Below are positions 1-8,390 of a stretch of 64,000 nt of DNA, one piece after another. The stretch is from Chryseobacterium daecheongense (GTDB lineage: Bacteria; Bacteroidota; Bacteroidia; Flavobacteriales; Weeksellaceae): assembly GCF_003729955.1 (NCBI RefSeq), contig NZ_RJTX01000002.1:248001-312000 (forward strand). The letters run 5' to 3'. Made by a program: the position numbers and the translations under genes. The notes beneath the pieces were generated by a model. It was not told where the DNA came from. It did not search any database and saw only the letters and a list, made by a program, of their open reading frames with translations. Within the stretch, counting starts at the first letter, position 1. The number at the start of each line of letters is the position of its first letter.

Positions 1-1
1 T

Positions 2-523
2 CCGGAAATGCTGGATCAATTGGATAAAGGTATACTGGACCTTATTATCACTCCTAAAAAAGGTATTTCTCCCAATATCAATCATGAAGCTTTTTCATCG
101 GAGCAGATTATTTTGGTAGGAGGTAAAGATGTTGATGTGGACAGTTTCAATGAAACATTAAAAAACAAAGGCATCGAACATGCGGAAGAATGGCTGAAAC
201 AGGAAAAATGGTACGGAACAACCGGAGATATGGAACATCTTTTCCAGTTTTGGATCATGAATTTCGGGCATAAACCGAATTTCCGCCCGAATTATATTGT
301 TCCGAATTTAAATTCCATCATCCGTTGTCTGAAAGGCGGAACCGGATTGGCTGTAGTTCCTGATTTTTTATGCCGAAATGAAATTGAAAGCGGAGAGATC
401 AAGCTCATTTGGGAAGGAGAGAGAAAATTGGAAAATACCTTGTATTTCGGATGCAGGAAGAATACCAATTACCCTTCGGAGATCGACCATATCAAGGGAT
501 TATTCAGACAGGTGATGAGCTAG
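2..523 (+). CDS. LysR-type transcriptional regulator, C-terminal part
   Basis: This is the effector-binding half of a LysR family regulator; the DNA-binding N-terminus lies before the window. The reading frame is open to the left edge, so the methionine at position 8 is internal. The visible part has the alternating strand/helix pattern of a periplasmic-binding-like domain, with the family's late hydrophobic segment (GGTGLAVVPDFLCRNEIESG). The 3' end overlaps the end of the convergent acetyltransferase gene by 24 bp. Target genes cannot be told from what is visible. Confidence 0.8.
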   Translation, partial: PEMLDQLDKGILDLIITPKKGISPNINHEAFSSEQIILVGGKDVDVDSFNETLKNKGIEHAEEWLKQEKWYGTTGDMEHLFQFWIMNFGHKPNFRPNYIVPNLNSIIRCLKGGTGLAVVPDFLCRNEIESGEIKLIWEGERKLENTLYFGCRKNTNYPSEIDHIKGLFRQVMS

Positions 524-967
524 AACAATCATGTCCTTCATTTGTTTTCCGTTTTCATAGATAGGAGACGGATAGTTTTCTATAAAGAAATTTGTACGGA
601 CTGCTTTTTTAATGAAACCATTCCTTTCATAAAATCTGATCTGCTGAAACCCGGTGTCTGAAGTTCCTACTAATAAAGAGGAGTAGTGATTTTGTAAAGC
701 AATTTCTTTGGCTTTATTGATTAAAATACTTCCGATTCCCTGGTTACGATAACTTTCAATCACAGCAATGTTTTTGATCTCCAGTTCTGTATCACTGTTT
801 TTATGCAAAGCCATTACTGCAATGTCTTCCGTTCCATCCTTTACAATATGAATAGTACTATTGAGTATATATTTATTGATAGCTTCTACTGTTTCATCTG
901 CCAGTAAAAGTAATTGATACGGAATTTCGGAATCAGAATTAAGCGTAGAGAAAGTAAATTTTTCCAT
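500..967 (-). CDS. GNAT family N-acetyltransferase
   Basis: A 155-residue cytoplasmic acetyltransferase that would transfer acetyl from acetyl-CoA to an unknown amine. The acetyl-CoA pyrophosphate loop is visible as YRNQGIGSILINKA around residues 71-84, followed by the typical late motif FYERNGF. Its start codon overlaps the stop of the upstream (also minus-strand) GNAT gene by 1 bp, so the two are probably translated together. Its 3' end overlaps the LysR gene. The substrate is unknown. Confidence 0.85.
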   Translation of the reverse strand: MEKFTFSTLNSDSEIPYQLLLLADETVEAINKYILNSTIHIVKDGTEDIAVMALHKNSDTELEIKNIAVIESYRNQGIGSILINKAKEIALQNHYSSLLVGTSDTGFQQIRFYERNGFIKKAVRTNFFIENYPSPIYENGKQMKDMIVLAHHLSE

Positions 968-1400
968 TATAAACTCATGTGAATAAGAGGGTAATCTTTC
1001 CCGGAACCATCTTTTTCTGATCTTCCTATAGGCCTGAAACCTAGTTTTTCATAAAAGCCGATCGCCTGGGAATTTTGTTCATTTACATTTACTTTTGTCA
1101 GTCCCGTTTTATCTTTCATGAACTGATATAACTTTTTGCCGTATCCTTTTCCCCGTGAATCATTATGAATGAAAAGCATTTCCAGATTTCCTTCTGCAAC
1201 GGAAGCAAAACCTTTTGCTTCGTCATTTTTGACAATCAAAAATACTTCCAGATGGGGTAAATAATCTTTAGGATCACTTTTTTAAAATAATTGAAGTCTT
1301 CTTCTTTCAGGAAATCATGGGTGGCTTTTACGGAAGATTCCCATATTTCCATGATTCTGGGATAATCTTTGGGCTGTGCTAATCTGATTTGGTGTGGCAT
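967..1400 (-). pseudogene. GNAT acetyltransferase broken by a one-base frameshift
   Basis: The open C-terminal piece (967-1239) starts in the middle of a GNAT fold: it holds the acetyl-CoA loop (SRGKGYGKKLYQF) and the FYEKLGF motif but lacks the first strands. Reading upstream in another frame from an ATG at 1400 gives the missing N-terminus (MPHQIRLAQPKDYPRIMEIW and so on). That frame hits a stop just beyond a run of six A near 1280-1290. Restoring one base there, in the A run or in the following CC, joins both pieces into one normal protein of about 144 residues. It is either a recent inactivating mutation or a sequencing error. Confidence 0.75.
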
Positions 1401-1527
1401 TTTTTAGAATTTAATACAAAAATAAACTATTCTAAAATTTTACAGAGTCTATGGTTTTAGATATAAAATTTCAATTTTTTGTCGCAAATTTGTTTCACTT
1501 TATATTAAAAAATTAAAATAAGGAATT

Positions 1528-2403
1528 ATGCAAAAGAAAACATACACGGGTCAGCCGGTGATAACATTAAATAACGGAGTGGATATTCCGGCACTGGGTT
1601 TTGGAGTTTGGCAGATGGAAGATATGAAGGAGTGTGAGAATGCAGTGATCAAAGCTATTCAGACGGGATACAGAATGATTGATACGGCTTCTATTTATCT
1701 TAACGAGACAGCGGTTGGAGAGGGAGTGAAAAATAGTGGAGTAAGCAGAGATGAGTTATTCATCACATCAAAACTATGGGTTCAGGATCATGGGTATGAA
1801 AAGGCGAAAAGTGCATTTCAGAGAACATTGGACAGACTACAGATGGATTATCTGGATATGTATCTTATTCACTGGCCTTTCGGGGATTTCTTAGGTGCCT
1901 GGAAAGCGTTGGAGGAGTTATATCATGAAGGAAAAATAAAAGCGATCGGGGTATGTAATTTTACAGTGGAAAAACTAGAAGAATTAAAAGCTAATTCCAG
2001 TGTCTTGCCTGTGATCAACCAGATTGAGCTGCATCCGGTTTTCCAGCAAAAAGAACTTCAGGTGTATGACAGAGAGAATAATATTGTCACCCAACCTTGG
2101 AGTCCGCTTGGAAACGGAAATGCAGAGCTTTTAAATAATTCAGAATTAAAGAAAATCGCTGAAAAATATCATAAAACAGTAGCTCAGGTCATTTTAAGAT
2201 GGCATTTGCAGGAAGGATTCTGTGTAATTCCTAAGTCTGTTACGCCTTCCAGAATTGAAGAGAATTTCAATGTTTTTGATTTTGAGCTGACTGAAGATGA
2301 AATGAATGTAGTTCGTTCCCTGGATACGGGAAAAAGGTTGTTTTTTGATCCGAAAGATCCGGCTTGGGAAGAAAAAATGCTGAGATCTGTGGCAGATATT
2401 TAG
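1528..2403 (+). CDS. Aldo/keto reductase
   Basis: A 291-residue NAD(P)H-dependent aldo/keto reductase that reduces aldehydes or ketones in the cytoplasm. All four catalytic residues of the family can be placed: Asp in MIDTAS, Tyr in SIYLNE, Lys in FITSKLW and His in LIHWPFGD. The C-terminal cofactor-binding motif IPKSVTPSRIEEN, typical of NADPH-binding AKRs, is present. Length is normal for the DkgA/YvgN type. It stands alone with 115 bp to the next gene. The physiological substrate cannot be read from the sequence. Confidence 0.9.
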   Translation: MQKKTYTGQPVITLNNGVDIPALGFGVWQMEDMKECENAVIKAIQTGYRMIDTASIYLNETAVGEGVKNSGVSRDELFITSKLWVQDHGYEKAKSAFQRTLDRLQMDYLDMYLIHWPFGDFLGAWKALEELYHEGKIKAIGVCNFTVEKLEELKANSSVLPVINQIELHPVFQQKELQVYDRENNIVTQPWSPLGNGNAELLNNSELKKIAEKYHKTVAQVILRWHLQEGFCVIPKSVTPSRIEENFNVFDFELTEDEMNVVRSLDTGKRLFFDPKDPAWEEKMLRSVADI

Positions 2404-2519
2404 TTATATTCTCTCGCAGATTAAGCTGATTTGGCGGATGATTGTTTTTTTAATTTTAAAAATATTCAAAATAATATGCGTGATCTGCTTAATCTGCAAT
2501 ACCAATTTATAAACAAAAT

Positions 2520-3221
2520 ATGACTGCAGAACAATTCATAGAAAAACTTTCCACCTTCATCAATGAAAAAGAATTCGATAAGGTGGAGAAATATTTTAAA
2601 GGAAACGATGGTGTTACAAAATCCTTCGGAGTGAAGTTTGGAGATGTTTTTAACACAGCTAAAGAATTTTCCGCCATGCCTTTGGATGAGGTCAATAAAT
2701 TATTGGACAGTGATTTCTATGAAGTGAGAATGGGAGCGGTAAGTATCATGGATTTTCAGGCAGGAAATAAAAAGACTTCGGCAGAAAAGAAAAAAGAACT
2801 TTTCAATTTATATATTCTTCGTCATGACTGTCTGAATAACTGGGATTTTGTAGACAGGGCAGCAAGAAATATTGTCGGAGAATATTTAATCGATAAACCG
2901 AGAGATATTTTATATGAATTGGCAATATCTGAAAGTCCGTGGGAAAGAAGAACCGCCATTGTAAGTACCCATGCTTTTATCAGGAAAAATGATATAGAAG
3001 ATACTTTCAAGATTGCTGAAATGCTGGTTCATGATTCTAATGAATTAGTGAATAAAGCTGTTGGAAGCTGGATAAGAGAAGCTGGGAAAAAAGATCAGAA
3101 AAGGTTGTTTGATTTTTTGGATCGCTATATGAAAACAATGCCTGCAACTACTTTTTCCTATGCTACAGAAAAACTGGATGCGGAGAAAAAGAAACATTAT
3201 AAAGAACAGAGGAAGCGGTAA
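2520..3221 (+). CDS. DNA alkylation repair protein (AlkC/AlkD-like, HEAT-repeat)
   Basis: A 233-residue all-helical protein of the DNA alkylation repair family, whose AlkD members excise alkylated purines from DNA. Recognisable features are the helical repeat pattern with the segment CLNNWDFVDRAARNIVGEYL, the SPWERRTAIVSTHAFIRKND stretch around residues 140-158, and the late segment NKAVGSWIREAGKKD. The catalytic role of individual residues was not verified, and some family members bind rather than cleave DNA. The gene is 38 bp upstream of the nitronate monooxygenase-like gene and may be cotranscribed with it. Confidence 0.8.
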   Translation: MTAEQFIEKLSTFINEKEFDKVEKYFKGNDGVTKSFGVKFGDVFNTAKEFSAMPLDEVNKLLDSDFYEVRMGAVSIMDFQAGNKKTSAEKKKELFNLYILRHDCLNNWDFVDRAARNIVGEYLIDKPRDILYELAISESPWERRTAIVSTHAFIRKNDIEDTFKIAEMLVHDSNELVNKAVGSWIREAGKKDQKRLFDFLDRYMKTMPATTFSYATEKLDAEKKKHYKEQRKR

Positions 3222-3259
3222 TTGCTTCCTTTTTTTGTCAACTTTAAATAAGAAATTAT

Positions 3260-4327
3260 ATGTTTTGGCCGGATACGATTAGTAAAAGATTAGGAGTAAA
3301 ATATCCCATCATTCAGGCTCCGATGTTTGGAGTAAGCACACCGCAAATGGCTTCTGCTGCTGCAAAAGCTGATGCTCTGGGTTCTTTGGCTTTGGCAGAT
3401 CTTTCTGCAGATAAGTCAGTTGAGCTGATCAGAGAAATTAAAAAGCTTACGAATAAGCCATTTGCAGTTAATATCTTTGTTCATGACATTCCTGAAATCA
3501 CAGATTCTTTACAGGAGAAATATATTCGCACAAAACTGTTCATAGAACGATTGGCAAAAGAAAATAGCATTGAGGTGAATCTTCCCAAATTGGAAGAGAT
3601 AAAAGTAAACGGTTATCACGATCAAATTGATGCCATTATTGAGGAAAATTGTAAAATCGTGAGTTTTACTTTCGGAAATCTGGATGCTCAAACGATCCTG
3701 AAATTAAAAGAAAATGGAGTAGTGCTTATCGGGACCTGTACTTCTGTTGAAGAGGCTTTGATACTGGAAAAATCAGGAATCGATATGATCTGTGTGCAGG
3801 GAATTGAAGCAGGAGGACACCGAGGAGCTTTTAATGCAGAAAATATTCCTCAAATTGGAGGTTTGTCTTTGTTTTTTCAGGTTTATGACCATGTAAAAGT
3901 CCCATTGATTTATGCAGGCGGGATTTATAATTCCAAAACGTTGAAGGCTTCAAAAGATTTGGGAGCGCAGGGCTTTCAGGTAGGAAGTATGTTATTGGCT
4001 TCTCAGGAAAGTGCTTTACAGCCATATGAAAAGGAAAGACTAAAAAATGTGAGTGAAAATGATATTGTTTTGACGAGAAGTTTCTCGGGACGTTATGCAA
4101 GAGGAATTAAAAATAAATACATCGAAACTCTTGACAACTCAGATTATATTTTACCTTATCCTTATCAGAATAAACTGACGAATGAATTAAGAAGAGTTGC
4201 TAAAACTTTAAATAATACTGATTTTGTAGGCATTTGGGCGGGACAATCGATTCATGATTATAGCGAGCTTTCTACGGAGGACATTTTGAGAAAGCTTATT
4301 GAAGATTGTGAAATAGATAATCTTTGA
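3260..4327 (+). CDS. Nitronate monooxygenase-like FMN protein
   Basis: A 355-residue TIM-barrel flavoprotein of the 2-nitropropane dioxygenase/nitronate monooxygenase family. Visible motifs are the N-terminal PIIQAPMFGVSTPQMASAAA, the FMN phosphate-binding region AGGIYNSKTLKASKDLGAQG and the GIEAGGHRGAF segment, where the His is the usual catalytic base position in class I enzymes. Length is typical. Related FMN proteins such as FabK share the fold, so the substrate is uncertain. A bidirectional terminator follows at 4397. Confidence 0.85.
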   Translation: MFWPDTISKRLGVKYPIIQAPMFGVSTPQMASAAAKADALGSLALADLSADKSVELIREIKKLTNKPFAVNIFVHDIPEITDSLQEKYIRTKLFIERLAKENSIEVNLPKLEEIKVNGYHDQIDAIIEENCKIVSFTFGNLDAQTILKLKENGVVLIGTCTSVEEALILEKSGIDMICVQGIEAGGHRGAFNAENIPQIGGLSLFFQVYDHVKVPLIYAGGIYNSKTLKASKDLGAQGFQVGSMLLASQESALQPYEKERLKNVSENDIVLTRSFSGRYARGIKNKYIETLDNSDYILPYPYQNKLTNELRRVAKTLNNTDFVGIWAGQSIHDYSELSTEDILRKLIEDCEIDNL

Positions 4328-4396
4328 CGAAGAATTATTTAAATGCTAATGATCATAAGTTGGCAAAGATTTTAAATCTTTGCGTTTCATAAAAAG

Positions 4397-4426
4397 AAAA
4401 GCTGCCTCAATTTGAAACAGCTTTTT
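4397..4426. terminator. Bidirectional intrinsic terminator
   Basis: An 8-bp stem AAAAGCTG/CAGCTTTT with a 13-base loop, flanked by an A run on the left and a T run on the right. It sits between the convergent nitronate monooxygenase-like and mpl genes and can serve both. Confidence 0.8.
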
Positions 4427-4435
4427 ATTTGTCTT

Positions 4436-4474
4436 GAGATTCTTCACTCCACTTCGTTTCGTTCAGAATGACAA
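4436..4474. repeat. Possible dispersed intergenic repeat
   Basis: This stretch contains TTCACTCCACTTCGTTTCGT followed by TCAGAATGACAA. It resembles a short dispersed intergenic sequence recalled from Chryseobacterium and Flavobacterium genomes. It occurs once in the window, so repeat status rests on memory, not on what is seen here. Confidence 0.3.
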
Positions 4475-4486
4475 CGCGTATAAGTT

Positions 4487-5824
4487 TTATTTTGTTAAGT
4501 CTAACCCTCCGAAGTTTCCGGAACTCATCATTAAATAAACTCCTTGAGTTTTATCTAAAGTATTCCAATATGCATGAAGTTCTTCTGCATTCGTGAAAAC
4601 CCTCAGGTTATCATTTTTGAATTTTTCTTTAATCAGCTCAGGAGAGATAGGTTCCATCCTTTTGATCTTTAAAGCATCTTCCGAATAGAAAACAACGGCT
4701 TCATCCAATCCGTCCATTGCGTGATCATATTGCTCTAAGAAAACCGGGTTTAAGCTTGAATAAGTATGAAGCTCAAGGAAGCCATATTTCTTTTCATTGT
4801 TGAACTGTTCCTGAAAAGCTTTTACAGTAGCTTTTACCTTACTCGGAGCATGAGCAAAATCTTTGTAAAGAATCCCTTTGTCTTCTCTTTCTACTTTTTC
4901 AAGACGTTTGGAAGCTCCTTTAAAGCTCATGATCGCTTCGTAGAAATCCTCATCCATAATTCCCAATTGCTGGCAGATGTGTCTTGCTCCTTCCATGTTC
5001 AATAGATTGTGAGCCCCAAAAACAGAAAGCGGAACATCTCCCATTTCGGTTTTCAGATATACTTTTCCGTTATTGATTTCATATTCCGGAGTTTTGTAAG
5101 GGATTTTCCGGAAATAATTTTCCGCATCTTCCACTACTTTTACCACTTCCGGATCTTCCTCATTATATACTAAAACTCCTCCCGGAGTGATGCTCGCTAC
5201 AAATCTTCTGAACTGCTCCAAATAGTCATCAAACGTTTTGAAGACATTGATGTGGTCCCATGCAATTCCGCTCATTAAAGCAATATTCGGCTGGTACAGC
5301 AAAAACTTGGAACGCAGGTCAATAGGAGAGGAAAGATATTCATCCCCTTCCAATACCATAAAGTCATTATCCTGAGTAAGCTTTACCATACAATCGAAGC
5401 CTTCCAGCTGTGCACCTACCATAAAATCCACATCCTTCTGATGAAAATTCAACACATGCAGGATCATGGAAGTAATAGTTGTTTTTCCGTGAGAACCGGC
5501 AATTACCACACGGGTTTTATTTTTCGATTGTTCGTAAAGAAATTCCGGATACGAATATATTTTCAAGCCCAGTTCTTTTGCTCTTGCCAGCTCAGGATTA
5601 TCTTGATGGGCATGCATTCCAAGAATAACAGCGTCAATATCAGAAGTGATTTTTTCTGGGAACCAGCCCATTTCCTGGGGCAGAATTCCCTTATTTTCCA
5701 GTCTTGACCTGGAAGGTTCAAAGATAGCATCATCTGAACCGGTCACCTGATATCCTTTATCTTTTAATGCAATCGCAAGATTATGCATGGCGCTTCCGCC
5801 AATAGCAATGAAGTGGGTTTTCAA
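4487..5824 (-). CDS. mpl: Mur ligase family, UDP-N-acetylmuramate:tripeptide ligase (Mpl-type)
   Basis: A 445-residue cytoplasmic Mur ligase. It has the N-terminal Rossmann-like UDP-binding domain (HFIAIGGSAMHNLAIALKDKG), the ATP-binding P-loop GSHGKTTITSM near residue 110, the central LEGDEY segment, and a C-terminal domain with the FAHAPSKVKATV motif. The pattern GMHAHQDNPELARAKELG in place of the MurC sequence favours Mpl, which reattaches recycled murein tripeptide to UDP-MurNAc, over MurC. The latter remains possible. The lipoprotein gene 5830-6267 lies 5 bp upstream. Confidence 0.78.
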   Translation of the reverse strand: MKTHFIAIGGSAMHNLAIALKDKGYQVTGSDDAIFEPSRSRLENKGILPQEMGWFPEKITSDIDAVILGMHAHQDNPELARAKELGLKIYSYPEFLYEQSKNKTRVVIAGSHGKTTITSMILHVLNFHQKDVDFMVGAQLEGFDCMVKLTQDNDFMVLEGDEYLSSPIDLRSKFLLYQPNIALMSGIAWDHINVFKTFDDYLEQFRRFVASITPGGVLVYNEEDPEVVKVVEDAENYFRKIPYKTPEYEINNGKVYLKTEMGDVPLSVFGAHNLLNMEGARHICQQLGIMDEDFYEAIMSFKGASKRLEKVEREDKGILYKDFAHAPSKVKATVKAFQEQFNNEKKYGFLELHTYSSLNPVFLEQYDHAMDGLDEAVVFYSEDALKIKRMEPISPELIKEKFKNDNLRVFTNAEELHAYWNTLDKTQGVYLMMSSGNFGGLDLTK

Positions 5825-5829
5825 CTTAT

Positions 5830-6267
5830 TTACTGTTTTTTAACATTGTTATTAATGATCTCCTGGAAAGCATTCATAATATTGCTCCAGTTAGTTGTAT
5901 AATTCGGCATGATCAAACTTGCATCTGTTTTACTGCCTTCGTTAGGACCTTTTTTAACATTAATAGAAGTTGTAATATTATCATACAATTTCTTTCGGTC
6001 TTCCTGTATACGTCTAAAATTGTTTTGAGAAAGTGTTTTATCAAGTTTTTTTAAGTCTTCGCTTGAAATCTTAAAATCCTGTTTAAACTTTTTTCCCTGT
6101 CCCTCAAAAGAATAGTGGGCATTGTTGTCTTTGATCAGCAAATTCTCATATATCGGAGCAAAGCCTCCGCTTCTGGAATAGCTTATATCAAAATCCGAAT
6201 ATACTTTTTGACTGTTACACGAAACTAATATTATGATTGCGAATAAGATCCCTATTATTCTTTTCAT
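5830..6267 (-). CDS. Small lipoprotein of unknown function
   Basis: A 145-residue protein with a type II signal peptide: MKRIIGILFAIIILVSC ends in a lipobox with Cys17. The mature part is mixed in charge and fits a small beta-rich periplasmic domain. No family is recognised. It lies between the PlsC-like gene (12 bp) and mpl (5 bp) on the same strand, so these genes probably form one operon with a cell-envelope theme. Confidence 0.7.
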   Translation of the reverse strand: MKRIIGILFAIIILVSCNSQKVYSDFDISYSRSGGFAPIYENLLIKDNNAHYSFEGQGKKFKQDFKISSEDLKKLDKTLSQNNFRRIQEDRKKLYDNITTSINVKKGPNEGSKTDASLIMPNYTTNWSNIMNAFQEIINNNVKKQ

Positions 6268-6279
6268 ATTATCTTTACT

Positions 6280-7086
6280 TTAATTATCTGAATCCTTTTG
6301 TTCTAATTTTTTAGCTTTAAGTTCTTCATCATAATTGTGTAGTAGGTTGAAATCTTCAGTCTGCTCTATGGCAGTCATGATTTTCAATAAAATTTCATGT
6401 GCGTTTTCATTGTCATAATCTATCTCAAGAGGAGCTTTAAATTCCATGGTAGGTTTTACGCCTGTAACCTTCACACGAAGCCCTTTTTTGTCAAACGCTC
6501 TTCGGAATCCGTTGATTTTGATAGGAATTACGATAGGGCGCTGATTTTTGACCAATTTGGCAGTTCCTCTTCTTCCTTGCGCAAAAGCTGAAGTAGTACC
6601 TTGAGGGAAAGTTGCTACCCAGCCGTTGTCTAAGGCTTTCATAATATTATCTACCTCGCTCATATCCACCATTCTGTTGACGTTTTTACCTTCAGCTCTC
6701 CAGGTTCTTTTTACCGTTACGGCACCTGCAATTTTGAAGATTTTTGGAAGAATACCCTTATTCATGGTTTCTTCGGCGGCAACATAATAGAAATCTATTT
6801 TAGGATTAAGCAGATAGATCGGGTTTTTAATTGTATTTAAATATCCGTTATTGACAGCACAGAATGCATGATACATAGCTGCAACATCTGCAAAATAGGT
6901 TTGATGGTTGGAAACAAACAATACGTTTGAATCAGGAAGATCCACCAGGTGTTCTGTACCGGTTATTTTCAATTTATTAAAGCCGTTGAACCTTCTGTAA
7001 GATATAATTCCTAAAATAAAAATAACTAACCTTTTTAAAAAGTAAGGTGTTCCGAATGCATCGGTGAAAATATTTTTCTTCGCCAT
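6280..7086 (-). CDS. PlsC-like 1-acyl-glycerol-phosphate acyltransferase
   Basis: A 268-residue membrane-associated acyltransferase of the PlsC/LPLAT family, which moves an acyl chain to lysophosphatidic acid or a related lysolipid. The catalytic HX4D motif is seen in SNHQTYFAD around residues 80-88. The substrate-binding motif FPQGTTSAF near residue 160 corresponds to the family's FPEGTRS. An N-terminal hydrophobic stretch (LVIFILGIISY) probably touches the inner membrane. The exact lyso-acceptor is not known. The Nudix gene is 27 bp upstream. Confidence 0.85.
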   Translation of the reverse strand: MAKKNIFTDAFGTPYFLKRLVIFILGIISYRRFNGFNKLKITGTEHLVDLPDSNVLFVSNHQTYFADVAAMYHAFCAVNNGYLNTIKNPIYLLNPKIDFYYVAAEETMNKGILPKIFKIAGAVTVKRTWRAEGKNVNRMVDMSEVDNIMKALDNGWVATFPQGTTSAFAQGRRGTAKLVKNQRPIVIPIKINGFRRAFDKKGLRVKVTGVKPTMEFKAPLEIDYDNENAHEILLKIMTAIEQTEDFNLLHNYDEELKAKKLEQKDSDN

Positions 7087-7113
7087 CTCTCAATTAAACA
7101 CGGTACTGCAAAG

Positions 7114-7743
7114 TTACATATTTTTCAGCAACTGGCTGAATTCGCTCAATATCATTGCTGTGGCTCCCCAAATAATATACCCATTGAAATTAATGACAGG
7201 GACTTCATGTCCTCCTGCACTGGGTAAAGCCATGATTTCAGGCTTGTCGGGAAGGCTTAAAAAAGAAGTAACCGGGAACTCTATGGTTTCTACCGCTTCA
7301 GTTTGTTGCAAAACGAAAAGAGGGTTCTTTTTAGTATATGAAATATACGGGTATACATAAAAATTACTTGGAGGAATATAGATAGGAGACATTTCCCGGA
7401 TAATTCGTACATAATGTTTATCTATTCCTATTTCCTCCGAGGTTTCCCGAATGGCGGTCTCAGCAAAATCCTGGTCCATTTCTTCACGTTTTCCACCGGG
7501 AAGAGATATCTGTCCGCTATGTCTGTCGTGCTCGTTTTCCGTCCTCTGGATCAAAGGGAAGTACCATTCATTGTTCTTTAAATACATTAAGATATTTACC
7601 GCTGCAAATTTTGGATTTCTTGCTAAAACTTCGTTATAAGTGAAGACAGGACGATATGGAGGAGAGAAGACCCCATGTGCGTTTTCTCCGGGTAATTCCG
7701 CACTTTTAATTTTTCTTAATAAATCTTTTCCAAAATTTTCCAT
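7114..7743 (-). CDS. Nudix hydrolase, probable CoA pyrophosphatase
   Basis: A 209-residue Nudix enzyme. The full Nudix box is present, with the segment GGKREEMDQDFAETAIRETS followed by EEIGI around residues 80-104, which supplies the metal-binding glutamates. The upstream segment LPLIQRTENEHDRHSGQISL matches the CoA-pyrophosphatase subgroup signature (LL.RS...HRGQISFPGG type), so hydrolysis of CoA or a related dinucleotide is the best guess. It leads the minus-strand group that continues into the PlsC-like gene. Confidence 0.85.
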   Translation of the reverse strand: MENFGKDLLRKIKSAELPGENAHGVFSPPYRPVFTYNEVLARNPKFAAVNILMYLKNNEWYFPLIQRTENEHDRHSGQISLPGGKREEMDQDFAETAIRETSEEIGIDKHYVRIIREMSPIYIPPSNFYVYPYISYTKKNPLFVLQQTEAVETIEFPVTSFLSLPDKPEIMALPSAGGHEVPVINFNGYIIWGATAMILSEFSQLLKNM

Positions 7744-8337
7744 ACTTCAAATTTAGGAATATAAATTTAAGAAATGAACAGGGATTACTATTAATTAATC
7801 CTTACTGTGTTCCTGTATTTGAGTGATTCGTCTTTAGACTTGAGCTTTAACGGAAAACACTTAAACTGTACCTAAAAACCGTGATTTTTTAATTGTACCA
7901 GATTTATGTGTTTTCTCAAGTCTTTTAACAGCGTACCTTTACAAAAAAATTAATACCATGTTTATCTCGAAATGGAGTGTATATCCACTTTTATTTTTTA
8001 CCCGCAAAATCACAGTCGATGATTTGGAGAATCAAGAGCGATAATAAGATGTTATTGTCTCAATACCCCGATAATCTTCTTTTCCAATTTTCTTCAAATC
8101 TGTAATGGTAGATCATGAGAGTGAAGTACAACATTTTCAAGAGAAATTGTTAAACGCAAATGATGAAAAAATTATTTAGAAAAACGCAAATGATGAAATT
8201 TTACTCCTTAAGCTTGTGTTATTTTTATCTTCTTGTCCGTTCTGCATTACGGACAGGAGGATAAAATATCAATGCTGAACAGGAGATTCCTAAAAAGGAA
8301 ACGAATAATGAACAGCCCAGAATTAAATAATCAAATC
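7744..8337. other. Long intergenic region with a decayed small ORF
   Basis: About 600 bp without a convincing gene. Two short plus-strand frames exist: a 28-codon ORF from the ATG at 7958, 10 bp after a TACCTTTA promoter-like box, and a 33-codon ORF from 8163 to 8264. The second starts inside a 17-bp direct repeat, AAACGCAAATGATGAAA, at 8152 and 8182. The repeat unit is 30 bp, so the start is duplicated in frame. The ORF encodes a hydrophobic signal-like segment and stops, but the same frame reads on for another 21 codons after the stop. It looks like a small secreted-protein gene that has decayed. Confidence 0.4.
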
Positions 8338-8370
8338 AAAAATTCCAAACCGAAAGGCTTGGAATTTTTT
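8338..8370. terminator. Bidirectional intrinsic terminator
   Basis: An 11-bp stem AAAAATTCCAA/TTGGAATTTTT encloses a small inner hairpin with a GAAA loop and is followed by further T. It lies downstream of the minus-strand LuxR-type gene and downstream of the plus-strand short ORFs. Confidence 0.8.
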
Positions 8371-8390
8371 AAATAAATAAGATATATATG

